DNA of 48,146 bases from an uncultured Lachnospiraceae bacterium (GCA_947176505.1 CAMWQW010000027.1:1-48146); one strand, 5' to 3'; positions 7,963-17,177 are shown, numbered from the stretch's first letter. The notes: generated by a model from the sequence alone, not told the origin. A program made the numbers and translations.

Positions 7963-8733
7963 TTATACTTCCATATTTTTCTTATATATAATGTCCAGCC
8001 CTTTTAAGGTCAATTCGTTGTCATATACAATCTTTCTCTTACAGTAGGGCACAATACTTCCGGACAATCCTCCGGTCGCCACCACCGGCGCTTCATAACC
8101 AAGCTCATCAAAGATGCGCTCTATCATGCCGTCCAGACACGCCGCCTGCCCCATCACGATTCCGCTCTTCATACAGTCAATGGTATTCCTGCCGATTACC
8201 TTTTTCGGCGCCTCTAAGCTGATGCGCGGAAGCTGGGAAGTCCTGTTCACCAGAGAATCCAAAGAAACTTTGACTCCCGGTAAAATCATCCCGCCAATAT
8301 AATTTTTCTTATCGTCCACTACACTGATAGTCGTCGCCGTTCCCATATCAATCATGATAATCGGAGCGCCATAATAATGAATCCCGGCAACCGCATTCAC
8401 CACCAAATCGGAGCCAAGCTGGCCCGGATTGTCCATCAGAATATTCAGCCCTGTCTTAAGCCCCGGTCCGACCAGCAGCGGGGTTTTATGAAATATTTTC
8501 TCCAATGCCGCTTTAATAATATTATTGATCGGCGGCACTACGGAAGAGATGATGCTGCCCGTAATCTCTTCGGTTCCTATATGATAAAGTTCAAATAATG
8601 TACGGAATTCCACCACATACTCCAATTCCGTGTTGGACAGATTCGTGGACACACGCTCCACAAAACATACTTTTTCTCCCTCAATGCAGCCGATTACAAT
8701 ATTCGTATTCCCGATGTCAATCGCTAAAATCAT
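7963..8733 (-). CDS. coaX: Type III pantothenate kinase
   Basis: The 256-residue CoaX-type kinase phosphorylates pantothenate, the first step of CoA synthesis. It has the ASKHA phosphate-1 motif LAIDIGNTNIVIG at the N-terminus, the GPGLKTGLNI substrate motif, LGSDLVVNAVAG, the phosphate-2 motif IMIDMGTATTISVVD and GGMILPGVKVSLDSL. These are diagnostic for type III rather than CoaA. It is separated from coaBC by 167 bp of mostly pyrimidine-rich (plus strand) sequence and from the transporter gene by 292 bp. Confidence 0.95.
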   Translation of the reverse strand: MILAIDIGNTNIVIGCIEGEKVCFVERVSTNLSNTELEYVVEFRTLFELYHIGTEEITGSIISSVVPPINNIIKAALEKIFHKTPLLVGPGLKTGLNILMDNPGQLGSDLVVNAVAGIHYYGAPIIMIDMGTATTISVVDDKKNYIGGMILPGVKVSLDSLVNRTSQLPRISLEAPKKVIGRNTIDCMKSGIVMGQAACLDGMIERIFDELGYEAPVVATGGLSGSIVPYCKRKIVYDNELTLKGLDIIYKKNMEV

Positions 8734-8798
8734 ATCTATTCCCTGCCTTCTGTTCCGATTCTGTTTACATGTTTCCTATAGACTCTATATTCCGGAAA

Positions 8799-8828
8799 GG
8801 TATATGCGAATCCTATCCGTGGAGTCAA
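8799..8828 (-). promoter_or_regulatory. Possible coaX promoter
   Basis: In the 292-bp gap between the transporter and coaX, TTGACT (8823-8828) is followed after 18 bp by TATACC (8799-8804). The rest of the gap shows only a spaced ACCGGT inverted pair and no gene. Confidence 0.4.
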
Positions 8829-9025
8829 TTCAGCTGGCTGTATATCATCTTTCTCTGCACTTTTGATTTCTCCCTATTGGCAAACCGGTCAACCGCATTT
8901 TGCCATCGACCGGTCTGCTCTTTACATCACAGTGTATTGTTCTCTTTATTTATAACTATCTGATTCTTTCCGAATCGTCTTCAAATATTCCCACAAATAT
9001 TTTCTACCACTCATATCATTATTCA

Positions 9026-9886
9026 TTATATTTTAGCGGCTGTCTTTCCCATATCCATCATCCGTTCCGACTTAGAATAAATGGGCTTTACTCTCGTCAG
9101 CGCGAATCCGACACCTGCCACAATGATTGCAGCCACAACTGCCTCCACGATACCGTTGAAAGTCACGACTCCCATGATAACGTCAAGCACAGCCTCGCCT
9201 GCCACGCCGACCGCCTGCGCATACGCGTCCTTATATAAGATAAAAATACCGCTCATGACAAACAGCGTATTGGTGAACGCACCTGCCAGTCCCGCATATG
9301 CAAGCGCAATATTAGTAGAACCTTTCTTGCTGCTGCTTATCGTCAGCACTACCATAAGCACGATACCTGCCGCCAGACCAATCAAAGTGCAGACAAGCGC
9401 ACTCAATGTCTCCGGAAGCAGTCGTATTAAAAATGCCCTGACGGAAATAAAAAGAATCAAAGATGCCAATGCATTCACAACAATGGGTCCTGTTTTCTGT
9501 TCGCTTTTAAGAGCCCTGCGAATCAGAACATAAATAAAATAAGGAACAACGCCGACTAAAATTCTCGGTACAAAACAGATATATAAGCTCTTAAAGATAC
9601 CTGAAGCGCCGACTACGTTGTACGCTAAGACCGGCGAGAACACAAACGCCGATGCCGTAGCTGCCTTAAATGTGTTGTTGATGAAGCTGGTTAAACCAAA
9701 TACGAATCCCAAAAATGCACCTTTCTTCGGTCCAAGAAATAGCGCTCCAAGGATAACCGGGATATGGATAATCGTCGCATTGATGACTACAAGCGGGATA
9801 TATCCCAGCGGAGTGAATGCCATAATCACGATTATGGCGGTGAACAGTGCCGTGAGCACCAGTTCATAAGTCTTTTCATTTTTCAT
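9026..9886 (-). CDS. ECF transporter S component, probably pantothenate-specific (PanT-like)
   Basis: The 286-residue protein is almost entirely hydrophobic, with about seven to eight membrane segments. The N-terminal half (TALFTAIIVIMAFTPLGYIPL, then HIPVILGALFLGPKKGAFLGFVFG with cut positions approximate) resembles the substrate-binding S component of energy-coupling-factor vitamin importers. Neighbouring coaX and coaBC point to pantothenate. I set the start at 9886 (MKNEKTYE) because AGGAGGATTTG precedes it, and a strong promoter lies between this start and the further in-frame upstream ATG. It is longer than typical S components (about 180-200 residues), so substrate and exact family are inferred. 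EcfA/EcfT partners are not in the window. Confidence 0.72.
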   Translation of the reverse strand: MKNEKTYELVLTALFTAIIVIMAFTPLGYIPLVVINATIIHIPVILGALFLGPKKGAFLGFVFGLTSFINNTFKAATASAFVFSPVLAYNVVGASGIFKSLYICFVPRILVGVVPYFIYVLIRRALKSEQKTGPIVVNALASLILFISVRAFLIRLLPETLSALVCTLIGLAAGIVLMVVLTISSSKKGSTNIALAYAGLAGAFTNTLFVMSGIFILYKDAYAQAVGVAGEAVLDVIMGVVTFNGIVEAVVAAIIVAGVGFALTRVKPIYSKSERMMDMGKTAAKI

Positions 9887-9935
9887 GGTACAAATCCTCC
9901 TGTTATTATTCTCATACGAGATACAATACGGTGTC

Positions 9936-9964
9936 ATCATACCACATTGATATTTTTTTGACAA
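9936..9964 (-). promoter_or_regulatory. Promoter of the PanT-like gene
   Basis: TTGTCA (9959-9964), a 17-bp spacer and TATGAT (9936-9941) on the minus strand place the start about 45-50 bp before the ATG at 9886. It rules out translation starts upstream of about 9930. Confidence 0.75.
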
Positions 9965-10006
9965 TATGTTTTATTGGGAAATCATTTGAGCATTCCAATC
10001 CCCCAA

Positions 10007-10035
10007 TTGCAAATTCCGTCCTTATGCCTTACAAT
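10007..10035 (+). promoter_or_regulatory. Promoter of the sensor diguanylate cyclase gene
   Basis: TTGCAA (10007-10012), a 17-bp spacer and TACAAT (10030-10035). The predicted transcript would begin at about 10041, directly at a 12-bp hairpin, and carry a leader of about 170 nt before the start codon at 10214. Confidence 0.65.
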
Positions 10036-10039
10036 AATA

Positions 10040-10178
10040 AAAGTAAATTCCTTCGGAATTTACTTTGCGAGATTCGCTTCGCGAACTCGGTTCCATTTAA
10101 AAATTTTACCTTGCTTCGCAAACTCGGTTCCATTTAAAAATTTTACCTTGCTTCGCAAATTTACTTCGCAAACTTGGA
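10040..10178 (+). repeat. Leader built of hairpins and 37-bp tandem repeats
   Basis: The stretch begins with a perfect 12-bp hairpin (10040-10051 with 10055-10066, loop TTC). A second hairpin follows with CGAG-A-TTCGC and GCGAACTCG arms around TTC. A 37-bp unit starting CTTCGC(G/A)AACTCGGTTCC occurs at 10077 and 10114, with partial copies from 10151 and 10164. TTTACTTYGCRA recurs throughout. It lies between promoter and start codon, so it should be in the 5' untranslated RNA. An open frame runs through it but has no ribosome site and only repeat-encoded residues. Confidence 0.85.
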
Positions 10179-10213
10179 TTAAGTTTCTACATTTATGCAG
10201 GAGGTATCTGTAC

Positions 10214-12118
10214 ATGTATCACGCAAAGAAAATCGGTGTATTCATCTCTCACATATTCGGTACCTACCAGCAGGGAGTATGTCAGGGCATTATCGATAAA
10301 GCGTTGGAGTACGGATATACCGCTGAAATTTTCACTTCGCTTGACGGAGAAAATCTCGGCGCATATGAGGCTGGTGAAGAAAGTATTCTGCGTATTCCCA
10401 ACTATGACAGCTTCGATGGTATTATTTTCGCTTCCGATACATATATCTCTTCGGAGTTAAAGCAAAAGATTCTGCGTAAATTACAGACTCTTTCCTGCCC
10501 TATTGTGGAAATTGCAGTGGCGGATAATCATTTTCCCACTGTCTCCTTGGAGAACAACTCCATGGCTGGGGAAATGGCGACACATTTTCTTACCGTACAT
10601 CATGCCTCCCGTGTCTGCTACTTAGGCTGTCAGACAGAAGCCGCTTTTTCCGCTCTGCGGGAGAACTACTATAAAGAGGCACTGGCAAAAGCCGGGAAAA
10701 CTCCGGGTGAACATGATATTTATAAGTGCAGCTACGACATCGACTCCGTCAACGAAGCGCTTGCTTTCTTCTGTCAGGACGGAACGCCGGAAGCAATCGT
10801 CTGTTACAATGACCGTCTGGCGCTATTGTTTCTTACTGCCGCACTTACAGCGGGATATCGGATTCCGGAAGACATCGCGATTACCGGCTGCGACGATACA
10901 CCGGAAGGACACAGCACTGCTCCGATGCTCACCACGGTCTCCTTTCCCGTATATGAACTTGGCGCCCAAGCCGCCACGAACCTGCTGACTCTTCTGCGCG
11001 GCAAAGACTTACCGTTTAGTACCGTATTGTCGGCAAAACCGATTATTTATAATTCCTGCGGATGTAGAACTTCGGCAAATAAGAATTCCGTTTTTTATAT
11101 GAGAGAGCTATCCTCCCGAATTGAGGCACTGGAAAATTCCATTCTGGGTTCCGTGAACATGTCCTCTTCTTTACAGTATGCTGCTGATATTGACGATTGT
11201 ATGGATTTGCTCGAACAATTTGTCCGCCAAATAGAGCACTGTCGAGAATTTTACCTTTGCCTTTACTCCGATTGGGATTCCATTTCCAGTCATATCCTTG
11301 CCCTCACGAACAATGAGGCAACCGTTGCGGACACCGATACTATTTTGTTGAAATTTGCCTTGAAAAACGGGAAGCGACTTCCGGAATGCAGCTATCGCAA
11401 GAAAAATCTGCTGCCGGACTATATTTATGACGATTCCGACTGCGCCTATATTTATGTTCCGCTATTTTTTGAAAATAAGAAATTCGGCTATATTGCTCTC
11501 GCCTATGACGACAACCGGATTGACTACCATTTCCGTCTGGTACAATGGCAGATGAACATCAACCAGATGCTACAGAGTATCTGCGAGGCAAAACGCACCG
11601 GGATGCTGGTAAGCCGGTTGGAAGACATTTACATGAAAGACGCACTGACCGGACTTTACAACAAGCACGGTTACAATCATTTTGAGGAACCGCTCCTAAA
11701 CCGCGCCATTTTGGAGAATCTGCCACTTACTGCTTTTCTGATTGATATGGACGGACTCAAGAAGATTAACGATACCTACGGACACAGCGAAGGTGATTTT
11801 GCCATTCAGGTGCTTGGTCAGGCAATCGAAAGCACTTCAAACGAAGGCGATGTGTGTGCACGCTTCTCAGGAGACGAATTCTATCTGCTTACTGCAGGTC
11901 TTTCTGAGAAAGGAGCAAAAAATCGCGTAGAAGCAATTGAATCCTATCTGGATAACTACAACAGGCTGAGCGCCAAAAAATACCCTGTTTCCTGTAGCTG
12001 CGGTTATGCTTCTGCGCTGCCGTCACATGACTTCACATCGGAACAGATTCAGGAACTGTTTGCGGCGGCAGACAAGAAAATGTACGAGGAGAAAAGCAGG
12101 CATCATGCCATGCGCTGA
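10214..12118 (+). CDS. Cytoplasmic sensor diguanylate cyclase (binding-protein-like domain + GGDEF)
   Basis: The 634-residue product makes c-di-GMP from GTP. Residues about 5-285 resemble the effector domain of LacI/GalR regulators (KKIGVFISHIFGTYQQGVCQG; FDGIIFAS; IAITGCDDTPEG), but no helix-turn-helix and no signal peptide precede it. Residues about 300-455 look like a GAF-type linker domain. The GGDEF domain (about 470-630) has DALTGLYNKHGYNHF, DMDGLKKINDTYGH and the active-site variant SGDEF at 552-556; no RxxD inhibitory site is seen five residues before it. I chose the ATG at 10214 for its GGAGG ribosome site. It converges on the two-component regulator with 17 bp between stop codons. 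A cytoplasmic small molecule, perhaps a sugar, would control the cyclase. Confidence 0.85.
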   Translation: MYHAKKIGVFISHIFGTYQQGVCQGIIDKALEYGYTAEIFTSLDGENLGAYEAGEESILRIPNYDSFDGIIFASDTYISSELKQKILRKLQTLSCPIVEIAVADNHFPTVSLENNSMAGEMATHFLTVHHASRVCYLGCQTEAAFSALRENYYKEALAKAGKTPGEHDIYKCSYDIDSVNEALAFFCQDGTPEAIVCYNDRLALLFLTAALTAGYRIPEDIAITGCDDTPEGHSTAPMLTTVSFPVYELGAQAATNLLTLLRGKDLPFSTVLSAKPIIYNSCGCRTSANKNSVFYMRELSSRIEALENSILGSVNMSSSLQYAADIDDCMDLLEQFVRQIEHCREFYLCLYSDWDSISSHILALTNNEATVADTDTILLKFALKNGKRLPECSYRKKNLLPDYIYDDSDCAYIYVPLFFENKKFGYIALAYDDNRIDYHFRLVQWQMNINQMLQSICEAKRTGMLVSRLEDIYMKDALTGLYNKHGYNHFEEPLLNRAILENLPLTAFLIDMDGLKKINDTYGHSEGDFAIQVLGQAIESTSNEGDVCARFSGDEFYLLTAGLSEKGAKNRVEAIESYLDNYNRLSAKKYPVSCSCGYASALPSHDFTSEQIQELFAAADKKMYEEKSRHHAMR

Positions 12119-12135
12119 CGATGTGTCGTAAACTC

Positions 12136-13605
12136 CTACGAATTTAACTGCACGTTTTTGCGGTATTCACTCGGCGATACTCCGCAGGATGTCTTGAAAA
12201 TTTTCATAAAATGTTTTTCGTTATCATAACCGACCTTTGCGCTGATTTCAATTATCCGCAGGTCGGTTTCGGCTAAGAGCCTCTTTGCCTCCTCCATTCT
12301 GATTCCTTTCAGGTAGTTGACAAAATTATTTCCTGTGTATTCCTTAAACAGATAGGAAAACAAAGAATAATTCATGGAGATATGATTTGAAACAACTGCC
12401 ATATTCAAATCCTTGTCATAATTCTTCTGGATATAATCGATTGCCTGTTTGATTTTCTGCTGATTTTTGTTAACATCATAACGGCTGTTAATGCGCTCAT
12501 GAAAGGCAAGCAGCCAATCCATAAATTCCGTCTGCCATGACATCAACGCGGAAAAACTATAATAGTCCGCCAGTCTTTTCACATTATCTTCCTCATCCTC
12601 CATCATATTTCGATAGGTTTTGCGGATATCCTTAAAAAAATCATCTATGCATTTGGCAAAATCAAATGGAGTTATCCACTCGTTTGTCACCGCATAGAAC
12701 AATCCGTTCCACGCCTTAACAAGTTCTTCTGTCTTGTCTGTTCCGAGAAGTTGTACCCTCTGCAGTTTCATTTCCTCCCCTGTCAGCTTCTGTCCTTGTC
12801 CATAAAATTGTTCAGGAATTCTCTTTCCTCGTTCCCCGCTGCAGACATGCATACGATTTGTGCAAAATGCAGACTGCCTTGCCTCCGTTGCCTCACGATA
12901 AGCCGCCCGCAGTTCCCGGATTCCGCTGTGCGGCAGGCTGATTCCGACATGTTCCTGCGCCAGCTCGTTTTTCAAAAGAAGCGGCGCGTTTTTCTCTGAC
13001 ACGAGAAACACATCATACCCCTCCACATTATGCAGATAAATATACTGCTCTCTGGCATCGTGAAACTCCTTCGGATTCAGTGCATATACATAATATCCAT
13101 GTAGGTCAAATTCGCTCTCATATTCAGACTGCATAGTATTCAGTTCTTCTTCCGTAATCTTTTCGTTCAGCATCAAATATTTCAGCTGCTGGTGACCAAG
13201 ACGCTTACTCGTCCTGCTGTTCTCCTGACTGACTGAAATCTCCTGCTCCAGCTGTTTCATAATACTCCACAGTTTTTCTCTTTCCACCGGTTTTAAAAGA
13301 TACTCACGTACGCCCATGCGCAGCATCTCTACTGCATAGGAAAAATCGGCATAACCGCTGACAGCTACGATAATAGGTTTCTCAGGAAGTTCTTGTACCT
13401 TCTGCACTAACTCAATGCCGGTCATTCTGGGCATACGGATATCCGTAAACATCACATCCACCTTCTGGCTCTGCAAGATTTCGAGCGCCATCTCCCCGTT
13501 GCCGCATTCCATAAGCACTTCTACCGGAACGCCGCTGCGCTGAATCATCGTCCGTATTCCCTGCCGTATTAATTTCTCATCTTCCACAATCAAAACCGTC
13601 TTCAT
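12136..13605 (-). CDS. YesN-like response regulator with AraC-type DNA-binding domain
   Basis: The 489-residue regulator has an N-terminal receiver (about 1-125) with acidic residues at 8-10, phosphoacceptor Asp55 in FTDIRMP and Lys in YLLKPVEREKL, a long middle region, and two AraC-type helix-turn-helices at the C-terminus (about 390-489; NMAVVSNHISMNYSLFSYLF and IIEISAKVGYDNEKHFMKIF). The second ATG at 13605 is chosen because GAGGG is six bases upstream of it but abuts the first ATG. It follows the kinase gene by 17 bp. The paired GATACC sites at the two glucan promoters are its likely targets; this is inference from position and co-location. Confidence 0.9.
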   Translation of the reverse strand: MKTVLIVEDEKLIRQGIRTMIQRSGVPVEVLMECGNGEMALEILQSQKVDVMFTDIRMPRMTGIELVQKVQELPEKPIIVAVSGYADFSYAVEMLRMGVREYLLKPVEREKLWSIMKQLEQEISVSQENSRTSKRLGHQQLKYLMLNEKITEEELNTMQSEYESEFDLHGYYVYALNPKEFHDAREQYIYLHNVEGYDVFLVSEKNAPLLLKNELAQEHVGISLPHSGIRELRAAYREATEARQSAFCTNRMHVCSGERGKRIPEQFYGQGQKLTGEEMKLQRVQLLGTDKTEELVKAWNGLFYAVTNEWITPFDFAKCIDDFFKDIRKTYRNMMEDEEDNVKRLADYYSFSALMSWQTEFMDWLLAFHERINSRYDVNKNQQKIKQAIDYIQKNYDKDLNMAVVSNHISMNYSLFSYLFKEYTGNNFVNYLKGIRMEEAKRLLAETDLRIIEISAKVGYDNEKHFMKIFKTSCGVSPSEYRKNVQLNS

Positions 13606-13622
13606 TACCATCCCTCATTCTT

Positions 13623-15401
13623 TCAGCTCCGCATCGGTACGCGTACCATAACCTTGGTATAGCACCCTAGCTTAGAGGCAATATCAATTCCATACTCTTC
13701 TCCGAAACTCATACGGATTCTGTCCTGTACATTCTTCAAACCGATTCCGCTGCCGCTGCCGCCGTCAGTCTCAATTTCACCCGCTATCTTTTTCTTCAGC
13801 CTTTCCAGCTCCACATCGCTCATACCCTTGCCTGCGTCACTAATCTCAATCACGCAGTCTCCGTTTTTCTCCATGCCTTTGATATAAATGTTCGTATCTT
13901 CCGCAAGATCTTCAATGCCGTGATAAATCGCATTTTCCACAATCGGCTGTAAGGACATTTTCGGTATTTCCTGCTGCATAATCTCTTCCGGCAGGTTCAG
14001 TGACAAATATATTTCATAATCAAAACGCAGATTGATCAGCATGAGATAATTTCTGATATACTCAATTTCTTCTTCCACCCGTACATTGCCCGACACCCAT
14101 TTCATGCTATACCGAAGCAGATTCCCGAGCGAAGTAATCGCATCCGAAATCATGTACTCTTCATCAATCTCAGCCATCATCTTAACAGACTCTAATACGT
14201 TATAGATAAAGTGTGCGTTAATCTGATTTTGCAGAGCGCGGATTTGAGAGTTCTTCGCCAGTATCTCTCTGTCAATATTTTCCTTCATAAGCTGTTCTAT
14301 CCGGTCGAGCATTTTATTAATCTGTGTTCCCAGCTCACCCATTTCATCGCTTCCGCAATTTTTAATTCTTACGCCAAGATCTCCTTTTTGTATTCCACGA
14401 ATTGATCTTAAAATATCATAGAACTGCCTCAGAAGACGCTTCACGATATAATTAATGAGGAATGCCAGTCCGACAAGAAGCACTATCATAATCGCCACGA
14501 AACTATTTCTCATTCGATATACATAGCGCACATTATCTGAAATATTCTTCACGGACAGCAGCGTCCCCTGCAGTTCTCTGACATGCAGATACGACACAAT
14601 CAAATGCTCTTCGCCCTGTCTTGTATAGTCCGTAACAATTCCGTCTTCCTCAAACCCTTCTTCCATTTGAAACCGTACAAACTCCTCTGAGAATTCCTGT
14701 TCATTATCTCCGAAGTACAATTCCCCTGTATCCGAAATAAAGCAGCTCCACTCATCTTCAATCCTTTCGTAGAGCGCCGGAAACATATTTTCCATGGTGA
14801 CCGCTGTTTCTATCACACCGATCAGACCGCTTTCATAATCCTCCACGTTCGTCACGAGAGAAGCAATCTTTGCCGCTCCCCGGTTGTCAAAAAGCTCATC
14901 CGGATAATGATAGTTCCATCCTGTATAATCCGCCTTTTTCGCCCATTCCATTTTATCCATGCGGGAGCGGCTATATAAAATCGGCATCATTTCCTGCATG
15001 TTATCATTCACCGCATAGACACGCACGCCGTACAACAACGTGTTGTTATTGACAAGACGTTCCAAGGCGGCGATATCAGAATGATAAAATGTCAATAATT
15101 CCTCTGTTTCTATCTTCTGCCGGTCCGCTATCCTGTCAAGCATCTGCAAAAGAGCTTCATCATGCAGAAAAAACTGAGTCGTCATGTTAATCGAGTCAAT
15201 ATTCTTCCGGATATGATCGCTGTTACGCTCCATAGTGTAGCGCATATAATCCGTGTTCTCACTGATTACATTCTCTTCCATAGTATAAAACAACACGCCA
15301 GCCAGTATAGAAATCGGCAGGATAATCAGAACGGTGATAACCAGCGTAAACTTTCTATTCAATTTTAAACCGTTCAGTCTTTCTTCCAACCGTCGCCCCA
15401 T
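13623..15401 (-). CDS. YesM-like sensor histidine kinase
   Basis: The 592-residue membrane kinase has helices at about 18-40 and 302-322 enclosing a roughly 260-residue extracellular sensor of dCache-like size. A HAMP domain (about 320-375) is followed by the LytS/YesM-type phosphoacceptor segment NSQIRALQNQINAHFIYN with His397, and by an HATPase domain (LQPIVENAIYHGIE, then ISDAGKGMS, then GSGIGLKNVQDRIRMSFGEE). The usual NPHF is NAHF here. The start codon follows the stop of the binding-protein gene by one base, and no clear ribosome site is seen, so translation is probably coupled. With the downstream YesN-like regulator it forms a carbohydrate-sensing pair. Confidence 0.92.
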   Translation of the reverse strand: MGRRLEERLNGLKLNRKFTLVITVLIILPISILAGVLFYTMEENVISENTDYMRYTMERNSDHIRKNIDSINMTTQFFLHDEALLQMLDRIADRQKIETEELLTFYHSDIAALERLVNNNTLLYGVRVYAVNDNMQEMMPILYSRSRMDKMEWAKKADYTGWNYHYPDELFDNRGAAKIASLVTNVEDYESGLIGVIETAVTMENMFPALYERIEDEWSCFISDTGELYFGDNEQEFSEEFVRFQMEEGFEEDGIVTDYTRQGEEHLIVSYLHVRELQGTLLSVKNISDNVRYVYRMRNSFVAIMIVLLVGLAFLINYIVKRLLRQFYDILRSIRGIQKGDLGVRIKNCGSDEMGELGTQINKMLDRIEQLMKENIDREILAKNSQIRALQNQINAHFIYNVLESVKMMAEIDEEYMISDAITSLGNLLRYSMKWVSGNVRVEEEIEYIRNYLMLINLRFDYEIYLSLNLPEEIMQQEIPKMSLQPIVENAIYHGIEDLAEDTNIYIKGMEKNGDCVIEISDAGKGMSDVELERLKKKIAGEIETDGGSGSGIGLKNVQDRIRMSFGEEYGIDIASKLGCYTKVMVRVPMRS

Positions 15402-15402
15402 A

Positions 15403-17037
15403 TTATTCGATTCCCATTTTTTCTTTTGTCATTTTCATCAATTCCGTTTTCTCCGCCTGTATATCTTGAAATCCGTAGTCTTCCCTCTTCTTCACAAACT
15501 CGGCAAGTATTTCATCGAAACGTTCCTCTGACTCCGCAAGAAGAAGTTTAGGAAGCGTTTCACTCCACATTGCCTTAATTTCATTGTCTATGTACTCTTC
15601 CTTGGAGCCGTTCGGAAATAAGGAATTATACTGTCCATCATATACTGCATACGGATAAGACCATTCCATAATCTGTTTGACCGGCTCATCCGCCTCCTGC
15701 TTCCACTTAAGCTGCATCACATTGTCCTGAAGCATCCAATATGCGTCGTCGGCTCCGTAGAGACGGTCGTACTCCGCTCTATCCGCATTCAAAATCTTCT
15801 TGACTTCTTCCCTGACTACGGGCTTTCCGTCTACATAGTCAAATGTTTCCCCTTCCACTCCGAGCGAAATGCGGAGCTGTCCCTGTTCGCTGAGCATATA
15901 ACTAAGAAATGCAATTGCGCGTTCCGGTTCTTCACAGTTCTTTGAAATCAACGTAACTGTCCAGCCGTTAATCTCAGTTGTTGTGAGCGTATGGTCGTCT
16001 CCCGCCGCATTCTTGGGTCCGTCCACCGCCAGATAAATCCGTTCAGGATGATTCATATACAGTTCTTTCTGCTGTGATAGCATGTCCGTATACTGATAAA
16101 TCATGCAAAAATATCTTCCCTTTGCCATTTTCTCTTCCATCTGTGTTCTCTGGTCGATAAAAATGTCATCGGTAAGCAGTCCTTCCTCCCTGAGTTGTCG
16201 GAACATTTTCAGCCATATCATATAGTCTTTATCCGTATAACGGTCATAGATTTCTCCGTTTTCCTCAAAAGGCACTGCCAAAAAATTCATCAGATACTGA
16301 TCGAAAGAAACGTTACCCCGGTCATTAAACACATGTGCACCCACCGGAATAAGCGGTTCTCCGTCTACTGTCGAAAACATTTCATAGGCTTTCTCTACCG
16401 CAGCCTGAAAACTTTCCGGCGTTGTCATATCCGGACTTCCGATTGCCTCATAAATATCTTTGCGCACTAAGAAGGTCTGATTGGAACCGATATTATCATG
16501 TTCTTCTATATCTTTCGCAGTAATGCTGGAGTTTGGGTAACAATATATATTACCGTCCTCCTTCGTATACCAGTTGACGGCATCCTCGTTGCTGACCTGA
16601 TAGAAATACATATCATAGCTGTCCGCAAGTTCGTTAAGCGCATAGACCATGTTATGATCTATCATTTCATTGACCTGCGGCTCCCACCAGCCCAGTGTGA
16701 TAAAATCTGGAAGCGAATCCGCCGCAATCAGCGCGTTCAGCTTTTCGCTTTCATTCCCGCTCGGCGTAATAAAGTGAATATTGACACCGGTCTCTTCCGT
16801 AATTTTCTTCGAGACAATATTTTCTCCCCATCCTGTCGTAAACCATGAATAATTGATGTACCAGTCAAAATCAACCGGTTCTCCGGCATATTTCTGCCAC
16901 GCAGGTATCTCTTCCTGCATGGCTGCATCCTCAGAATCTCTCTGCGCACCCGGCTGATTTGTACAGCCTGTACCAATGAAACACACAAGAAACAATAATA
17001 TCGTTATGTTGATAACTTTCTTATCTTCTCTCCACAT
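15403..17037 (-). CDS. Lipoprotein extracellular solute-binding protein, co-transcribed with the kinase
   Basis: The 544-residue protein has a hydrophobic signal and a lipobox-like FIGTGC (Cys25), then a large binding-protein fold (PVDFDWYINYSWFTTGWGEN at the start, and SYMLSEQGQLRISLGVEGE late). It resembles the long LplA-type family 1 binding proteins of CUT1 sugar importers. The ATG at 17037 is used because AAAGG lies upstream; a start 24 bases earlier lacks a site. It has no permease of its own, being followed directly by the YesM/YesN pair. It may feed the nearby permeases or act as sensor partner of the kinase. The choice between these is open. Confidence 0.82.
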   Translation of the reverse strand: MWREDKKVINITILLFLVCFIGTGCTNQPGAQRDSEDAAMQEEIPAWQKYAGEPVDFDWYINYSWFTTGWGENIVSKKITEETGVNIHFITPSGNESEKLNALIAADSLPDFITLGWWEPQVNEMIDHNMVYALNELADSYDMYFYQVSNEDAVNWYTKEDGNIYCYPNSSITAKDIEEHDNIGSNQTFLVRKDIYEAIGSPDMTTPESFQAAVEKAYEMFSTVDGEPLIPVGAHVFNDRGNVSFDQYLMNFLAVPFEENGEIYDRYTDKDYMIWLKMFRQLREEGLLTDDIFIDQRTQMEEKMAKGRYFCMIYQYTDMLSQQKELYMNHPERIYLAVDGPKNAAGDDHTLTTTEINGWTVTLISKNCEEPERAIAFLSYMLSEQGQLRISLGVEGETFDYVDGKPVVREEVKKILNADRAEYDRLYGADDAYWMLQDNVMQLKWKQEADEPVKQIMEWSYPYAVYDGQYNSLFPNGSKEEYIDNEIKAMWSETLPKLLLAESEERFDEILAEFVKKREDYGFQDIQAEKTELMKMTKEKMGIE

Positions 17038-17086
17038 GCTCTTACCTTTCCGCACATTCAAAATTCACTTGATAGATTTTAATAAT

Positions 17087-17116
17087 AGTATATCCCTTTA
17101 TAGCAATAAAAGGCAA
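17087..17116 (-). promoter_or_regulatory. Possible promoter of the binding protein-kinase-regulator operon
   Basis: TTGCCT (17111-17116), 18 bp, TATACT (17087-17092) on the minus strand. The -35 box overlaps the foot of the terminator of the preceding operon. No GATACC site is present, so this operon would not be controlled by the same operator as the glucan genes. Confidence 0.5.
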
Positions 17117-17140
17117 TATTCTCCCACGGAAAATACTGCC
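17103..17140 (-). terminator. Terminator after the ABC importer operon
   Basis: On the minus strand GGCAGTATTTTCC (17140-17128) can pair over 13 positions, two of them G-U, with GGAGAATATTGCC (17124-17112) around a GTG loop, followed by TTTTATT. It separates the importer operon from the downstream sensing operon. Confidence 0.85.
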
Positions 17141-17177
17141 CTTCATTTCTGTTATATTCTCTTTATTTTCAAGGCAT

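Noticed and set aside
10077..10178. CRISPR array
   Set aside because: The 37-bp units are directly adjacent with no unique spacers, only two full copies exist, and no cas gene is near.
9974..10213. N-terminal extension of the diguanylate cyclase
   Set aside because: The residues are encoded by the leader repeats, the frame starts before the promoter, and the ATG at 10214 has a proper ribosome site.
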